DNA of 64,000 bases, taken from the NCBI RefSeq assembly GCF_900323545.1, contig NZ_OOHN01000008.1:3025524-3089523 (forward strand). Reading direction: 5' to 3'. Every line of letters starts with the position of its first letter. The first letter of the stretch is position 1. Below, in pieces: positions 28,617 through 38,729 of the stretch. A program made the position numbers and the translations under genes. Under the pieces are notes generated by a model, which did not search any database, was not told the origin of the DNA, and saw only the letters and a program-made list of their open reading frames with translations. The stretch comes from Actinomyces sp. Marseille-P3109 (lineage in GTDB: Bacteria; Actinomycetota; Actinomycetes; Actinomycetales; Actinomycetaceae).

Positions 28617-29018
28617 GCACCTGACAGCCCTGTGCCCGCTTCACTCTCTGGGCATGCCTTGATGTAGGTGCTGTGGCTGTATGACGGTTGCTGGAACTGT
28701 TCAAGGTCAGGTGGCGCGGATTCATCTGGAGTGGACGTTCTCGCCTGCGCTGGAATCCGTGAGAGGTGTGTTGAGGAGAGCTCAACACGTATCAACCCAA
28801 GTGGCCGGACGCGAGCAGACGTCATGCAACCGGCACAAGATGTCCGGGGTTCGGCGTCTCACTCCTATCAAGAGATGGCGTTATGGGCATGGGTACGAGT
28901 GACGGCCGGGTGGCGTTGGTTGTGCGGCTGCCGGGGCGCCTCGCGTCAAGGTGTCCATAAAATTTTCTCAGCGAGGCGCCGGACTTTTACATGGGTGCCT
29001 TTGATGAGCATGTCAGGA
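28617..29018. other. intergenic region at the edge of a lower-G+C island
   Basis: No convincing gene. G+C falls relative to both sides. Complementary segments GGCGCCTCGC (28935-28944) and GCGAGGCGCC (28971-28980) bracket an A+T-rich 26-base loop containing AAAATTTT. They may form a terminator for the leftward MFS gene or the rightward lipoprotein gene. Confidence 0.45.
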
Positions 29019-30221
29019 TCAATCCTCCTGGAAAGAGCTTGCTCTGCGCAGTGTGGTGTGGATTGCGATCATAGTGCATGCGGAGAATACTGCTGATAGT
29101 ATTCCGGGAAGCAAGTAGTTTCCTGTTGATTTGGCCAGGATGCCGCCGGTGATTGATGCGAAAAACATGGCGGCGTACTGTGTTGAGCCATTGAGGGCGA
29201 TGGCAGTTCCGCGAATACTCGGCTTGAGTTCGCCCGCCAGGGTTGTCAGTGCTGGCTGGCCGGCACCAATACAGAAGCTCCATACGATATGGGCCAGCAC
29301 AACTGGGGTCGTATGAGGGGTTCCTAGCACGAGTGTGACAACGCTCAGAGCTGCTCCGGAAGCTGTTAGAGGCATGAGCAGTTTGATTCCGATTCTCCTG
29401 ATGGATCTTCCTCCGGTGACAGATCCAGCAACACTTGCTATGCCAGCGCCGAGTATTACGAGGGCGATTTCTCTCTCATGGAGACCTAGTTGTAGGCTGT
29501 AAAAGTTTCCAATGCTAGCGAAGATGGTCTGCAATCCCGCGTTCCAGCAGAATGTTGCCCCTAAGGTTGTCAGTAGGACCGGGGTTTGAAATGCTGTTTT
29601 AAACATTCCTGCTACCGTCTTAGCGGGAGAAGAAGTACTGTCGTGCGGGGGCTTGGCGTTGGGGACTGTGGTGATGGATGCTATGGTTGCCGTAAGTCCG
29701 GTTGCGGCTATAATTCCGAAAGTCCATCGCCAGGATGTGATATCCGAAAGATAGGTTCCCAGGGGTACTCCGATGACAGTTGAGGCCAGTAGCATGGCCA
29801 TGACGTTTCCTATGGCTTTTCCTCGAGATTCCGGTGGGGTGTTGTCGCCTATGAGAGAAAATATGGAGGGCATGATCGCGCCTCCGCCTATCCCTGCGAT
29901 GCATCTCATGGCTATGGTTGGCCACCAGGATGTTGTGAGTCCTGTCAGTAGGGTCCCGATACTGAATATCGTGAGGCCGGAAACTAGGGTGGTTTTTCTG
30001 CCGACCCTGTCCGACAGGGCGCCTAACAGGGGTGAGAATATGAAGTAGGCGAGCGCGTATGATGATACAAGTAGGCTACCAATGTGATTGGATGCATTCA
30101 GGTCGTCCATCATGGTGGGTGTGATCGGTGCGACCACCATTGAATCCCATCCGACGATGAAAGCGCATAAGCCTAGCACTAGAGTGAGGCGTGATGCTTT
30201 TGAAGTTGAATGATTTGTCAT
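29019..30221 (-). CDS. MFS drug/solute exporter
   Basis: This is a 400-residue, 12-segment major facilitator of the drug:proton antiporter type. The ATG at 30221 has GGAGG six bases upstream. Landmarks are VGWDSMVVAPITPTMMDDL in TM1, LLGALSDRVGRKTTLVSG (motif A, loop 2-3), RCIAGIGGGAIMPSIFSLIG (TM4) and WRWTFGIIAATGL at the end of TM5. Base composition and codon use are visibly less G+C-rich than those of all neighbours, which is good evidence for horizontal acquisition. A divergent ArsR-type gene about 310 bp away probably regulates it. The substrate is unknown. Confidence 0.88.
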   Translation of the reverse strand: MTNHSTSKASRLTLVLGLCAFIVGWDSMVVAPITPTMMDDLNASNHIGSLLVSSYALAYFIFSPLLGALSDRVGRKTTLVSGLTIFSIGTLLTGLTTSWWPTIAMRCIAGIGGGAIMPSIFSLIGDNTPPESRGKAIGNVMAMLLASTVIGVPLGTYLSDITSWRWTFGIIAATGLTATIASITTVPNAKPPHDSTSSPAKTVAGMFKTAFQTPVLLTTLGATFCWNAGLQTIFASIGNFYSLQLGLHEREIALVILGAGIASVAGSVTGGRSIRRIGIKLLMPLTASGAALSVVTLVLGTPHTTPVVLAHIVWSFCIGAGQPALTTLAGELKPSIRGTAIALNGSTQYAAMFFASITGGILAKSTGNYLLPGILSAVFSACTMIAIHTTLRRASSFQED

Positions 30222-30530
30222 TGTAGCCTCCAATGTTGAAGGGTTGGTATTTCAGCTGACTGATCGCTGATATTGTTTGCTCGTGGTGTATTTCGTTCAG
30301 GGAGTTGCTCGACTGATGACAGGGTGAATATGTCTATGTTGGCGAGGTGGTGCGGCTCGTTCCGATTGCTGGTTAGTGTTGAGAGGTGCTGGGGTGTTTG
30401 TGCTCAGGTTTGCGGTGAGGGTGTTGGAAGGTGATTGGTGTGGCTGAGGAGGGGGCAAGTGGTGATCCCCAGGCTATTCATGATCGACGTTCGACGAATG
30501 TCGATCATATGGTGAGCGTACACTCGAGAC
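30222..30530. other. divergent regulatory region between MFS and ArsR genes
   Basis: It is A+T-richer than average and has no supported gene. It holds the 9-bp inverted repeat at 30480-30508 close to the ArsR start and must contain the MFS promoter near 30230-30300. TACACT at 30519-30524 lies only 6 bases before the ArsR ATG and could be a -10 of a leaderless transcript. Confidence 0.5.
30480..30508. promoter_or_regulatory. operator-like inverted repeat upstream of ArsR gene
   Basis: ATGATCGAC (30480-30488) and GTCGATCAT (30500-30508) are perfect complements separated by 11 bases. Such a site just upstream of an ArsR-family gene is the usual position of its autoregulatory operator. Confidence 0.6.
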
Positions 30531-30881
30531 ATGGCTCGCGCGACACATCCGGATATTGAGACGGTGAAGCTCCCCGATGTCCTGCATGCGCTGGCAGACC
30601 CAATCCGCCTTGGACTGGTGCGGCTGCTCAGTGATGGTGAGGAACGGGCGTGGGGTCAGCTGGATGCGCCCATAGCTCCGAGCACCTTGAGCCATCACCT
30701 CAAGGTTCTTCGTTCGGCTGGGATCACCCGCACCCGCATGGAGGGGAACCGGTGTTTCGTGCGTCTTCGAACTGATGACCTCAATGAGCAGTTCCCGGAT
30801 CTGATGGCCACAGTGCTGGCACTTGCCGCTGAGCCCGACTCAGGGCTGAGGCGGGTGGGGCTCAAGGATGAGCGGGATTAG
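30531..30881 (+). CDS. ArsR-family winged-helix regulator
   Basis: This is a compact 116-residue regulator. The winged helix-turn-helix is clear: LPDVLHALADPIRLGLVRLL, then PSTLSHHLKVLRSAGITRTRMEGNRCFVRL (recognition helix and wing). No cysteine metal-sensing ELCVC-type motif is present, so metal sensing is unlikely and another effector is probable. No ribosome site is seen before the ATG, consistent with a leaderless mRNA. It is divergent from the MFS gene and preceded by a perfect inverted repeat. It probably represses itself and the transporter. Confidence 0.85.
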   Translation: MARATHPDIETVKLPDVLHALADPIRLGLVRLLSDGEERAWGQLDAPIAPSTLSHHLKVLRSAGITRTRMEGNRCFVRLRTDDLNEQFPDLMATVLALAAEPDSGLRRVGLKDERD

Positions 30882-31041
30882 GTCAGAGGTGACGTCTGGT
30901 TGGATGGCGGACGGTTTCTGGCGTGTCCAGCCTGTGCTGCCTGGGCTGCGTGCGTCGTCGGGGGCGGAACGGTAAGGTCAGGGGCCAGAAACGTTGTGAC
31001 ACCATGTCGCCCTCCGACGTCGTCCCCTCCAGGAGTAGACC

Positions 31042-31851
31042 GTGACCCGAAGCCTCACCGCACGCACGCGCGTCCTCGCCGTCGGCGCTGCACTCCTCAT
31101 CGCCGTCGGGACGCTCACCGGCTGCACCGACCGCCCGGGGCAGGCGGCCGACATGAAGTACACCGGCCTGGACGGGGCGAGCCACTCCATCGTCGTGACC
31201 GAGAAGGACATCGACGTGGTGGCCAAGGAGCTGGAGCCCAAGCCCGGCCAGCAGACGGAGCAGGAGCGCAAGGCCCCGACGCGGGTGGACATCGCCGGCG
31301 CCCTCATCGAGGCCCCCCTCATCACGGAGGTCGGCCAGGCTCACGGCATCACCATTACTGACGCGGAGATCGCGCAGCTGGCCAAGGAGCAGCTGGGCCT
31401 CGAGCCGCGCCAGGCGAGCACACTTGCCTACCTGCGGGCCAATGTCCTGTTCAACCAGCTTCGTCAGCAGCAGGACCAGGCTCAGGCCATCGTCGCCGAC
31501 CTGAGCAAGCTGCGCGCCACGCTCACCGGCGACCGCTCCCCGCGCTACCCCGACAAGGCTCCGGAGTGGTGGACCCAGGAGGACCCCCGACAGCAGCAGA
31601 CGCCGCAGCAGGGCGGCCAGCAGCAGCCCCAGCAGCAGGTCCCCCAGCAAGGCGGCCAGCAGCAACCCCAACAGCAGCAGGTCCCCCAGCAGTCCGTCCC
31701 GCAGGAGGGTGCCGAGCAGCCCGCCGACCCCGGCCAGACCGAGGGGCAGACCAATGACGATCAGGGCGCTGGTGACGGTGCTGCGCAGCCCGGTCAGGCC
31801 GACGGCGGCGCCGGCGAGGGCGGCCAGGGTGCCGACCAGTCCGAGGGCTGA
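31042..31851 (+). CDS. SurA-N-like lipoprotein with Gln/Pro-rich tail
   Basis: The GTG start follows CCAGGAG. The signal peptide ends in the lipobox GTLTGC at about residue 31. The next 130 residues resemble the SurA N-terminal chaperone-like domain (PTRVDIAGALIEAPLITEVG, ITDAEIAQLAKEQLGLEP). The last 100 residues are low complexity, with near-duplicate QQGGQQQPQQQ blocks and then Gly/Ala/Asp-rich sequence. In mycobacteria a lipoprotein gene (lpqU) occupies the same slot before eno; equivalence is inferred from position. It may assist folding or trafficking of secreted proteins. Confidence 0.75.
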   Translation: MTRSLTARTRVLAVGAALLIAVGTLTGCTDRPGQAADMKYTGLDGASHSIVVTEKDIDVVAKELEPKPGQQTEQERKAPTRVDIAGALIEAPLITEVGQAHGITITDAEIAQLAKEQLGLEPRQASTLAYLRANVLFNQLRQQQDQAQAIVADLSKLRATLTGDRSPRYPDKAPEWWTQEDPRQQQTPQQGGQQQPQQQVPQQGGQQQPQQQQVPQQSVPQEGAEQPADPGQTEGQTNDDQGAGDGAAQPGQADGGAGEGGQGADQSEG

Positions 31852-32019
31852 GTCCAGGAGGAGGCCGACGCGACCGGCACCGGCCGTGGGCCCACCTGGT
31901 GGGCCGGCCCCGCCTGACGTACCCGGCTCGTGTAGACGAACCGTAGCGCGCACTGAGGCTCTGGGCTCGGTCTGCGAGCCCTCTGGCGCTTCCGCGCGAG
32001 CCCCGGCGTCGTCCAGTGA

Positions 32020-33459
<1,440 letters not shown>

Positions 33460-33527
33460 GCCTGAAGGCGGCCTCCCGCCGTCGAGCAGCTGACTGACAC
33501 AACGGCTCGACGACGGCGCACGCTCCC

Positions 33528-33565
33528 GCTCCGGGGCAGACGGGTCCTCCCGCCTGCCCCGGAGC
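33528..33565 (+). terminator. terminator hairpin after eno
   Basis: Arms 33528-33544 and 33549-33565 pair at 16 of 17 positions (GCTCCGGGGCAGACGGG side) with loop TCCT, followed by GTTTG. It is 68 bp past the eno stop. Confidence 0.8.
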
Positions 33566-33761
33566 GTTTGAGACGGTGCAGGTGGTGTGGCGCGAGATCT
33601 GTGCCGTCGCGTGGACGCACCCTGGAGCTCGCGAGCTGCTCCTGTGGCTCAGTCCTCGAGGGCTACCGTGCGTCCGCGAGGCTCTGGGGCGGTCCGGAGC
33701 GTGAGCAACGCGCCCGGTGGGGTGCGCTTCCACCGGCCCGCCAGTGAGGCAGGATGCCCGT

Positions 33762-34460
33762 ATGACTCCGCGCCGCCCCACCTCCAGCCAGTCCGGGACG
33801 CGCCGCGTCTCCCGCGGCGCTCGGCCCCGCCAGGTCCCCACCGAGCGTGCGGCCTCCTCGCCCGGATCGGGCTCGGGCGCCTCCGAGCCCGAGGGGCTGC
33901 CGACGACGGCGCCCGAGCGGGTCCTGCCACCGCGGATCGTCACCCTGGCGGTCGTGTGCCTGCTGGCCTTCGTCGTCGTCTTCACCTCGCTGCGCGCCTA
34001 CCTGTCCCAGCAGGCCCAGTACGACGCCGTCGTCGCCAAGATCAAGGAGGCCTCCGACACCTCCACCAGCCTGGAGAACGAGTTGGCCCAGTGGAAGGAC
34101 GACACCTACGTGCGTGCCCAGGTGCGTGAGCGCCTCGGCTACGTCATGCCCGGGGACACCAGCTACGTCGTCGTCGGCGCCGACTCCGTCAAGCAGCCCG
34201 GCGCCAGCGGCGGAGCCACCCAGGGCTCCCAGGGCGCCCCCTGGTACCAGACGCTCAAGGAGTCCGCGCAGGCCGCCGGCCAGACCGAGGACAAGGCCGA
34301 CGGGGCCTCGCAGGATGGCTCCAAGAACGACCCGGGCGGCAAGGTCCTCAACCCCACCCAGACGGGCCTGCCCACCGGCTCGCCCAGCCAGGCGCCGACG
34401 GATCCGCCCAAGACCTCGCCGAGCCCTGCCGCCACTCCGCAGACGAAGGAGACCCCGTGA
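33762..34460 (+). CDS. FtsB/DivIC-family septum formation initiator
   Basis: This small bitopic divisome protein would link FtsL/FtsQ-type partners at the septum. The ATG has AGGA seven bases upstream. A disordered basic N terminus of about 60 residues precedes one membrane helix (IVTLAVVCLLAFVVVFTSL). A short coiled coil follows (YDAVVAKIKEASDTSTSLENEL) and then the family core YVRAQVRERLGYVMPGDTSYVVV. The remaining 90 residues are a Pro/Ser/Thr-rich extracellular tail, longer than in most relatives (232 residues in total). It overlaps DUF501 by 4 bp. The eno-FtsB-DUF501-ppx order is conserved in actinobacteria. Confidence 0.85.
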   Translation: MTPRRPTSSQSGTRRVSRGARPRQVPTERAASSPGSGSGASEPEGLPTTAPERVLPPRIVTLAVVCLLAFVVVFTSLRAYLSQQAQYDAVVAKIKEASDTSTSLENELAQWKDDTYVRAQVRERLGYVMPGDTSYVVVGADSVKQPGASGGATQGSQGAPWYQTLKESAQAAGQTEDKADGASQDGSKNDPGGKVLNPTQTGLPTGSPSQAPTDPPKTSPSPAATPQTKETP

Positions 34461-35050
34461 GCCCGACCTCCGAGACGCAGAGGACCGAGTCGACCGATGC
34501 ACCTGCCCCCGAGCAGATCAGTGAGCGAGCCAGTGAACACGCCACTGAGCAGGTGACGGAGTCGGTGACGTCGGCTGACCTCGACGCCCTGGCCGACCAG
34601 CTGGGCCGGGTACCGCGTGGCGTCGTGTCCATCGCGGCCCGCTGCGTGTGCGGGCGCCCCACCGTGGTGCGCACCGCCCCGCGCCTCGACGACGGCACCC
34701 CCTTCCCGACCAGCTACTACCTCACCCACCCGGCAGCCGTGAAGGGCTGCTCCACCCTTGAGGCCGAGCACCTCATGGAGACCTTCAACGCTGACCTGGC
34801 AGCCGACGAGGAGCTGGCCGCCGCCTACGCCGCTGCCCACGCCGACTACCTGGCCCGGCGCGCCGAGCTCGGGCAGGTCCCCGAGATCGACGGCGTCTCC
34901 GCCGGCGGCATGCCCACCCGCGTCAAGTGCCTCCACGCCCTGCTCGGGCACGCCCTGGCCGCCGGCCCCGGCGTTAACCCGATCGGCGACTGCACGCTGG
35001 AGGTTCTGCGCGAGCGCGGACTGTGGGATCCTGAGCGCTGCCTCTGCTGA
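34457..35050 (+). CDS. DUF501-family protein
   Basis: The GTG start overlaps the FtsB-like stop (GTGA), implying coupling. After an acidic, Ser/Thr-rich N terminus the DUF501 core begins near residue 40: LADQLGRVPRGVVSIAARCVCGRPTVVRTAPRL, then SYYLTHPAAVKGCSTLEAEHLM and GMPTRVKCLHALLGHALAAG. Conserved Cys and His (CVC, KGC, KCLH, DC, RCLC) suggest metal or Fe-S binding, but function is not established for this family. It is the standard neighbour of FtsB/DivIC and ppx in actinobacteria. Confidence 0.85.
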   Translation: MSPTSETQRTESTDAPAPEQISERASEHATEQVTESVTSADLDALADQLGRVPRGVVSIAARCVCGRPTVVRTAPRLDDGTPFPTSYYLTHPAAVKGCSTLEAEHLMETFNADLAADEELAAAYAAAHADYLARRAELGQVPEIDGVSAGGMPTRVKCLHALLGHALAAGPGVNPIGDCTLEVLRERGLWDPERCLC

Positions 35051-35228
35051 CCGACCGGGCCGTGTGGGACAAGCTCGATCGCCTGCTGGGGCGCTTGCGC
35101 GTCCCTCGCGGCCGTACCTTACGATTCCAAGGCATCCCTCACGGGCCGCCCCTGAGCCGTCAGGTGAGGTCACGCGCTCCCACCCGTCCCGTTCTCTCCA
35201 TCCCGACCCAGCCCAGGAGGCCTCCGCT

Positions 35229-36260
35229 ATGACCCGCGTCGCCGCAATCGACTGCGGCACCAACACCATCCGCCTCCTCATCGCCGAGGCCGACCGTGAT
35301 CGGTCGGGCCGCCCCCGCCTGGAGGTGCTACGCCGCCGCAACGAGATCGTGCGCCTGGGCCAGGGCGTGGATCGCACCGGCGTGCTCAACCCCGAGGCCC
35401 TCGAGCGCACGCTGACGGTCGTGGACGCCTACGCCACCGACTGCGACGAGCTGGGTGTCGCCCCCGGGGAGGCCGTCCGGCGCTTCGTGGCCACCTCAGC
35501 CACCCGTGACGCCCGCAACCGGGAGGACTTCGTGACCGGTGTGCGCCGGCTGCTGGGCGTGGAGCCAGAGGTCGTCAGTGGCCAGGAGGAGGCCCGTCTG
35601 TCCTTCAGCGGATCGCTCCTGGGAGCCCGCGGGGGAGAGGACTCAGGAGTGCGGGAGGGGAGCGAGTGCGCGCAGACGCCGCGCCTCGTCGTCGACCTCG
35701 GGGGCGGCTCGACCGAGCTGGTCCTGGGCGTGGACGCCCCCAGCGCCGCCATCAGTCTGGACACCGGCAGCGTGCGCATCACCGAACGGTTCCTGACCGG
35801 CGGCGTCACCCCTGAGACCGAGGCCGCCGCCCGCGCCGAGGTGCGCGGCCTCCTGGACGACGCCGAACGGGTCGTCGACCTGTCCGCCCCCGGGCAGCTG
35901 GTCGGACTGGCCGGCACCATCACCACCGTCACCGCCCACGCCCTGGGCCTTCAGGCCTTCGACCCGCAGGCCCTGAACGGTGCCGAGCTGAGCCCCGACG
36001 CCGTCCTGACCTCCTGCGAGGCGATCGTCCACTCCACCGCCGAGCAGCGCGCCTCCTGGGGCTACCTCGCCCCCGGGCGCCGCGACGTCATCGCCGCCGG
36101 CGCCCTCGTGTGGAGCGAGGTCGTCACCCGCGTGGTGGAGCGGACCGCCGCCGCCGGGCGCCCGCTGGAACGGGTCACCACCAGCCTCTACGACATCCTC
36201 GACGGCATCGCCCTGTCGCTCGTGCCCGCGCAGGCGGCCCTGGAAGGAGACGAGGCGTGA
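35229..36260 (+). CDS. ppx: Ppx/GppA exopolyphosphatase family protein
   Basis: It hydrolyses inorganic polyphosphate or pppGpp. The ATG follows AGGAGG (35215-35220). Actin-like ATPase-fold motifs are VAAIDCGTNTIRLLIAE (phosphate 1), VRRFVATSATRDARNREDF, VSGQEEARLSFSG, LVVDLGGGSTELVLG (phosphate 2) and GLAGTITTVTAHALGL. Its 343 residues match the short actinobacterial Ppx type, which lacks the C-terminal HD domain. A Gly/Glu/Ser-rich loop near 130-155 is slightly extended. Its stop overlaps the aroD start by 4 bp. Confidence 0.92.
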   Translation: MTRVAAIDCGTNTIRLLIAEADRDRSGRPRLEVLRRRNEIVRLGQGVDRTGVLNPEALERTLTVVDAYATDCDELGVAPGEAVRRFVATSATRDARNREDFVTGVRRLLGVEPEVVSGQEEARLSFSGSLLGARGGEDSGVREGSECAQTPRLVVDLGGGSTELVLGVDAPSAAISLDTGSVRITERFLTGGVTPETEAAARAEVRGLLDDAERVVDLSAPGQLVGLAGTITTVTAHALGLQAFDPQALNGAELSPDAVLTSCEAIVHSTAEQRASWGYLAPGRRDVIAAGALVWSEVVTRVVERTAAAGRPLERVTTSLYDILDGIALSLVPAQAALEGDEA

Positions 36261-37144
36261 GTGCGGGGACCTCTCTGCCCCAGGGAGGGTGCGCCATCAC
36301 CAGCGGCTCCGGGGAGCTGCCCGCGGTCGCCGTCTCCCTGACCGGGCCGACCGCCGCCCGCGCGCGGATCCAGGCCCGCCGCGCCATCGAAGTCGGCGCC
36401 GACGTCCTCGAGCTGCGCGCCGACCTGCTCGAGGAGGCCGACGCCCTGGTCGCCTTCGCCGAGGCCTCCGGTGCGGAGTCACCCGCTCCCGACCCGATGG
36501 TCGTGGTCACGGCCGCCGCCCAGGTCCTGGAGTGCCTGCGCCGCATGGCCGACGTCGTCGACGGCGTCCCCCTCCTGCTCACCTGCCGCACCGCGACCGA
36601 GGGCGGCCGTGCCCACCTGGACGATGCCGGCTACGGCGCCGTCCTCGGCGCCGTGCTCGACGACCTGTCCACCTGGGCGCCTGAGCACCGTCCGGCCGCC
36701 ATCGACGTCGAGGTCCAGCGCGGCTGCCTGCCGGGGGTCTCCGAGCAGGCCCACGGACTGGGCATCGACGTCGTCGCCTCCTTCCACGACTTCGAGGCCA
36801 CCCCCGCCGACGATGTCCTGGAGGAGGTCCTGGCCCGCATGGTCAATGAGGGCGCGGACCTGGCCAAGATCGCCGTGTGGCCCACGAGTGCCGACGACGT
36901 CGCCCGCCTCCTGGGCGTGTGCGCTCGGGCCACGGCGGACCCGGGGGAGGGGACGGGCCTGGGCGTGCCCGTGGCCGCCATGTCCATGGGGGCGCTCGGT
37001 GCCGTCAGCCGTGTGGCGCCGGCCTTCGGGACGGCACTGACCTTCGCCGTCGTCTCCGACGAGCAGGGGGAGACCCAGGCCTCCGCCCCCGGCCAGCTGC
37101 CGATCCAGGACGTGCGCCGCTGCCTGGGGCTTCTGAAGGCCTGA
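36257..37144 (+). CDS. aroD: type I 3-dehydroquinate dehydratase
   Basis: It converts 3-dehydroquinate to 3-dehydroshikimate in the shikimate pathway through a Schiff base. The GTG overlaps the ppx stop (GTGA). Type I motifs are AIEVGADVLELRADLLEE (substrate Glu/Arg), LLLTCRTATEGGRA, VVASFHDFEATP (catalytic His) and GADLAKIAVWP (Schiff-base Lys), with a late VAAMSMGALGAVSRVAPAFG. The 295-residue length is somewhat above the usual 230-255, owing to an N-terminal extension and loops. Actinobacteria often use the unrelated type II enzyme, so the type I form is worth noting. No other aro gene is nearby. Confidence 0.9.
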   Translation: MSAGTSLPQGGCAITSGSGELPAVAVSLTGPTAARARIQARRAIEVGADVLELRADLLEEADALVAFAEASGAESPAPDPMVVVTAAAQVLECLRRMADVVDGVPLLLTCRTATEGGRAHLDDAGYGAVLGAVLDDLSTWAPEHRPAAIDVEVQRGCLPGVSEQAHGLGIDVVASFHDFEATPADDVLEEVLARMVNEGADLAKIAVWPTSADDVARLLGVCARATADPGEGTGLGVPVAAMSMGALGAVSRVAPAFGTALTFAVVSDEQGETQASAPGQLPIQDVRRCLGLLKA

Positions 37145-37180
37145 ACGATGCTCCGTGTCCGCGAGTTCGTAGGGTAGGTC

Positions 37181-37212
37181 GCGCGTTCGAGGGGTAGAGG
37201 GTACGAACGCGC
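37181..37212. terminator. hairpin between convergent aroD and hydrolase genes
   Basis: GCGCGTTCG (37181-37189) pairs with CGAACGCGC (37204-37212) around a 14-base loop. It lies between two convergent stops. The stem is modest. Confidence 0.45.
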
Positions 37213-37247
37213 TCCTTAAGGTACGACCGCGTGGAGCCGTCGGTGCC

Positions 37248-38204
37248 TCACAGCCCCTCCTCCCAGGCCAGGATCGTGCGGGCCATGAGGCCGGTGTTGC
37301 CGGTCTGGCAGTGGCTCGCCGCGCTCTCGGCCCGGGTGAAGGTGCGGGTGGTCACCGAGCGGGCGGCGGTGAGACGCTCGGCCTGACGAACCATCTGGTG
37401 GAGCGGCACGAACTCGTCCTCGGCGCCCTGCATGAGCAGAACGTCCCCGGTGACCCTGGGGGAGACGTCGGCCGTGGAGAAGGCTGCCGCAGCGCGCAGG
37501 AACTCGGCCGGGGAGTGCGTCCCCGTCACGTGCATGCCCTGCCACATGCCCCACCAGGTCACCGGGCTGCCGCGGGCCTGCTCGGTCAGTGCCCGGTTGA
37601 GAACCCTTGTGGGAGTCCGGGCGATGAGGGGATTAAGGTGTGTGAGGGACCGCCCGGCACCGCGCGCCAGAGTCGGCGGAAGTGACTGAGAGACGAGGAC
37701 CTCCAGGAAGTCATCGAGCACATCGAAGGCGACGACGCGCCGGGCCCGCGGCTCTCCGGCAGCGGCGCGCATGACGAGCCCGCCTCCCAGCGACATGCCG
37801 ACGAGCGTGGCCTCCTCGACGTCGAAGTGGTTCAGGACCGCCGAGACAGGCGCCGCCCAGTCGGCGCGCATGGTGAGCCTCTCGCTTCTCCCGGGCACTG
37901 TGTCCGCTTCCAGATCGGCCTCCAGGGCGCCGCCCTGCCCCGGGCCCTCAAAGGCGATGACCCTCCGGCCGCGCTGCGCCACCGCGGCCAGAACCGTGAA
38001 AGTCTCCTCGATGTAGGAGTCGAATCCGCCGAAGACGACCCAGGTGCTCTTCGGAGGCTTTGTGGCGCCCGCATCCACCAGCTCATAGGCGGGCAGGAAC
38101 CCTCTCTCGAAAGGAACCGGCTCGGGCTCCAGCGCGAAGCAGCGTTGTAGAGAGGAGACGAACCTTCGGCGAGTCGGTGCCTTGAGCGGGTTGCCGGGCT
38201 GCAT
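37248..38204 (-). CDS. alpha/beta hydrolase, possibly 5'-eroded
   Basis: This 318-residue protein has an alpha/beta-hydrolase core: WVVFGGFDSYIEET, VIAFEGPGQGG, TLVGMSLGGGLVMRAAAG (nucleophile elbow GxSxG), GAEDEFVPLHQM (acid) and SHCQTGN (His). The ATG at 38204 has GGCGGAG six bases upstream. However, the frame stays open about 115 bp further upstream and encodes plausible sequence (ERDLEAAFFARGAEFF) with no ATG, GTG or TTG, so the ancestral start may be lost. Substrate is unknown; relatives include esterases and peptidase-like hydrolases. It is convergent with aroD and follows the SnoaL-like gene on the same strand. Confidence 0.75.
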   Translation of the reverse strand: MQPGNPLKAPTRRRFVSSLQRCFALEPEPVPFERGFLPAYELVDAGATKPPKSTWVVFGGFDSYIEETFTVLAAVAQRGRRVIAFEGPGQGGALEADLEADTVPGRSERLTMRADWAAPVSAVLNHFDVEEATLVGMSLGGGLVMRAAAGEPRARRVVAFDVLDDFLEVLVSQSLPPTLARGAGRSLTHLNPLIARTPTRVLNRALTEQARGSPVTWWGMWQGMHVTGTHSPAEFLRAAAAFSTADVSPRVTGDVLLMQGAEDEFVPLHQMVRQAERLTAARSVTTRTFTRAESAASHCQTGNTGLMARTILAWEEGL

Positions 38205-38310
38205 GAAGAACTCCGCCCCACGGGCGAAGAAGGCCGCCTCCAGATCGCGCTCCTCATCCCGGACCCGGTCGGCCAGGGCCAGACCTGGTCGGTGTGTCGC
38301 AGTCGGGGCG

Positions 38311-38673
38311 TCAGGTGTCCAGCGGGGTCAGAACGGCGATTTTCCAGCTCTCACTGTCGCGGACGAGTTGGTAGAGGAAGCGCTCTTCCTGCCTGCTGGG
38401 GCTGTGGGTCCAGGTGACATCGACCCAGATGCTGTGCCCGGTGCTGGCGACGACCTTGACTGCTGCGTGGGTAGTGGTGACACCCTCGTACTGGCTGAAT
38501 GCTCCGGCGAAGAACTGCTCGGTCTGTGAGGCGCTGGAGACTGCGATGGGATGCTCGGGGAACTCGATCAGCGCGGGCACGGCGTAGTGCTCGGCGATGG
38601 CCTCGGCGTTTCGGTCGAGCAGAGCACGGGTGTAGGAATTGAAGAACTGCTCTGCGATGGCGTTGTGAGTCAT
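38311..38673 (-). CDS. SnoaL/NTF2-like small protein
   Basis: The ATG at 38673 (product MTHNAIAEQFFNSYTRALLD) gives 120 residues, typical for a SnoaL-like fold. Helical N terminus, AIAEHYAVPALIEFPEHPI and then beta strands with VDVTWTHSPSRQEERFLYQLVRD fit the cone-shaped NTF2 barrel. An upstream in-frame ATG at 38766 would overlap the divergent regulator's start and is less likely. Members are enzymes or ligand-binding proteins, so no specific role can be given. Its divergent neighbour is a short HTH protein that may control it. Confidence 0.7.
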   Translation of the reverse strand: MTHNAIAEQFFNSYTRALLDRNAEAIAEHYAVPALIEFPEHPIAVSSASQTEQFFAGAFSQYEGVTTTHAAVKVVASTGHSIWVDVTWTHSPSRQEERFLYQLVRDSESWKIAVLTPLDT

Positions 38674-38729
38674 ATCCTCAACGTTACGCACCAACCCGGA
38701 CAGGCCCGTGTCGTCGTTACGCTGAGGCC

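Noticed and set aside
28668..29096. Open frame of 142 codons between the siderophore-binding gene and the MFS gene
   Set aside because: No ribosome site, Cys/Trp-rich composition unlike a real protein, and it overlaps the MFS gene end.
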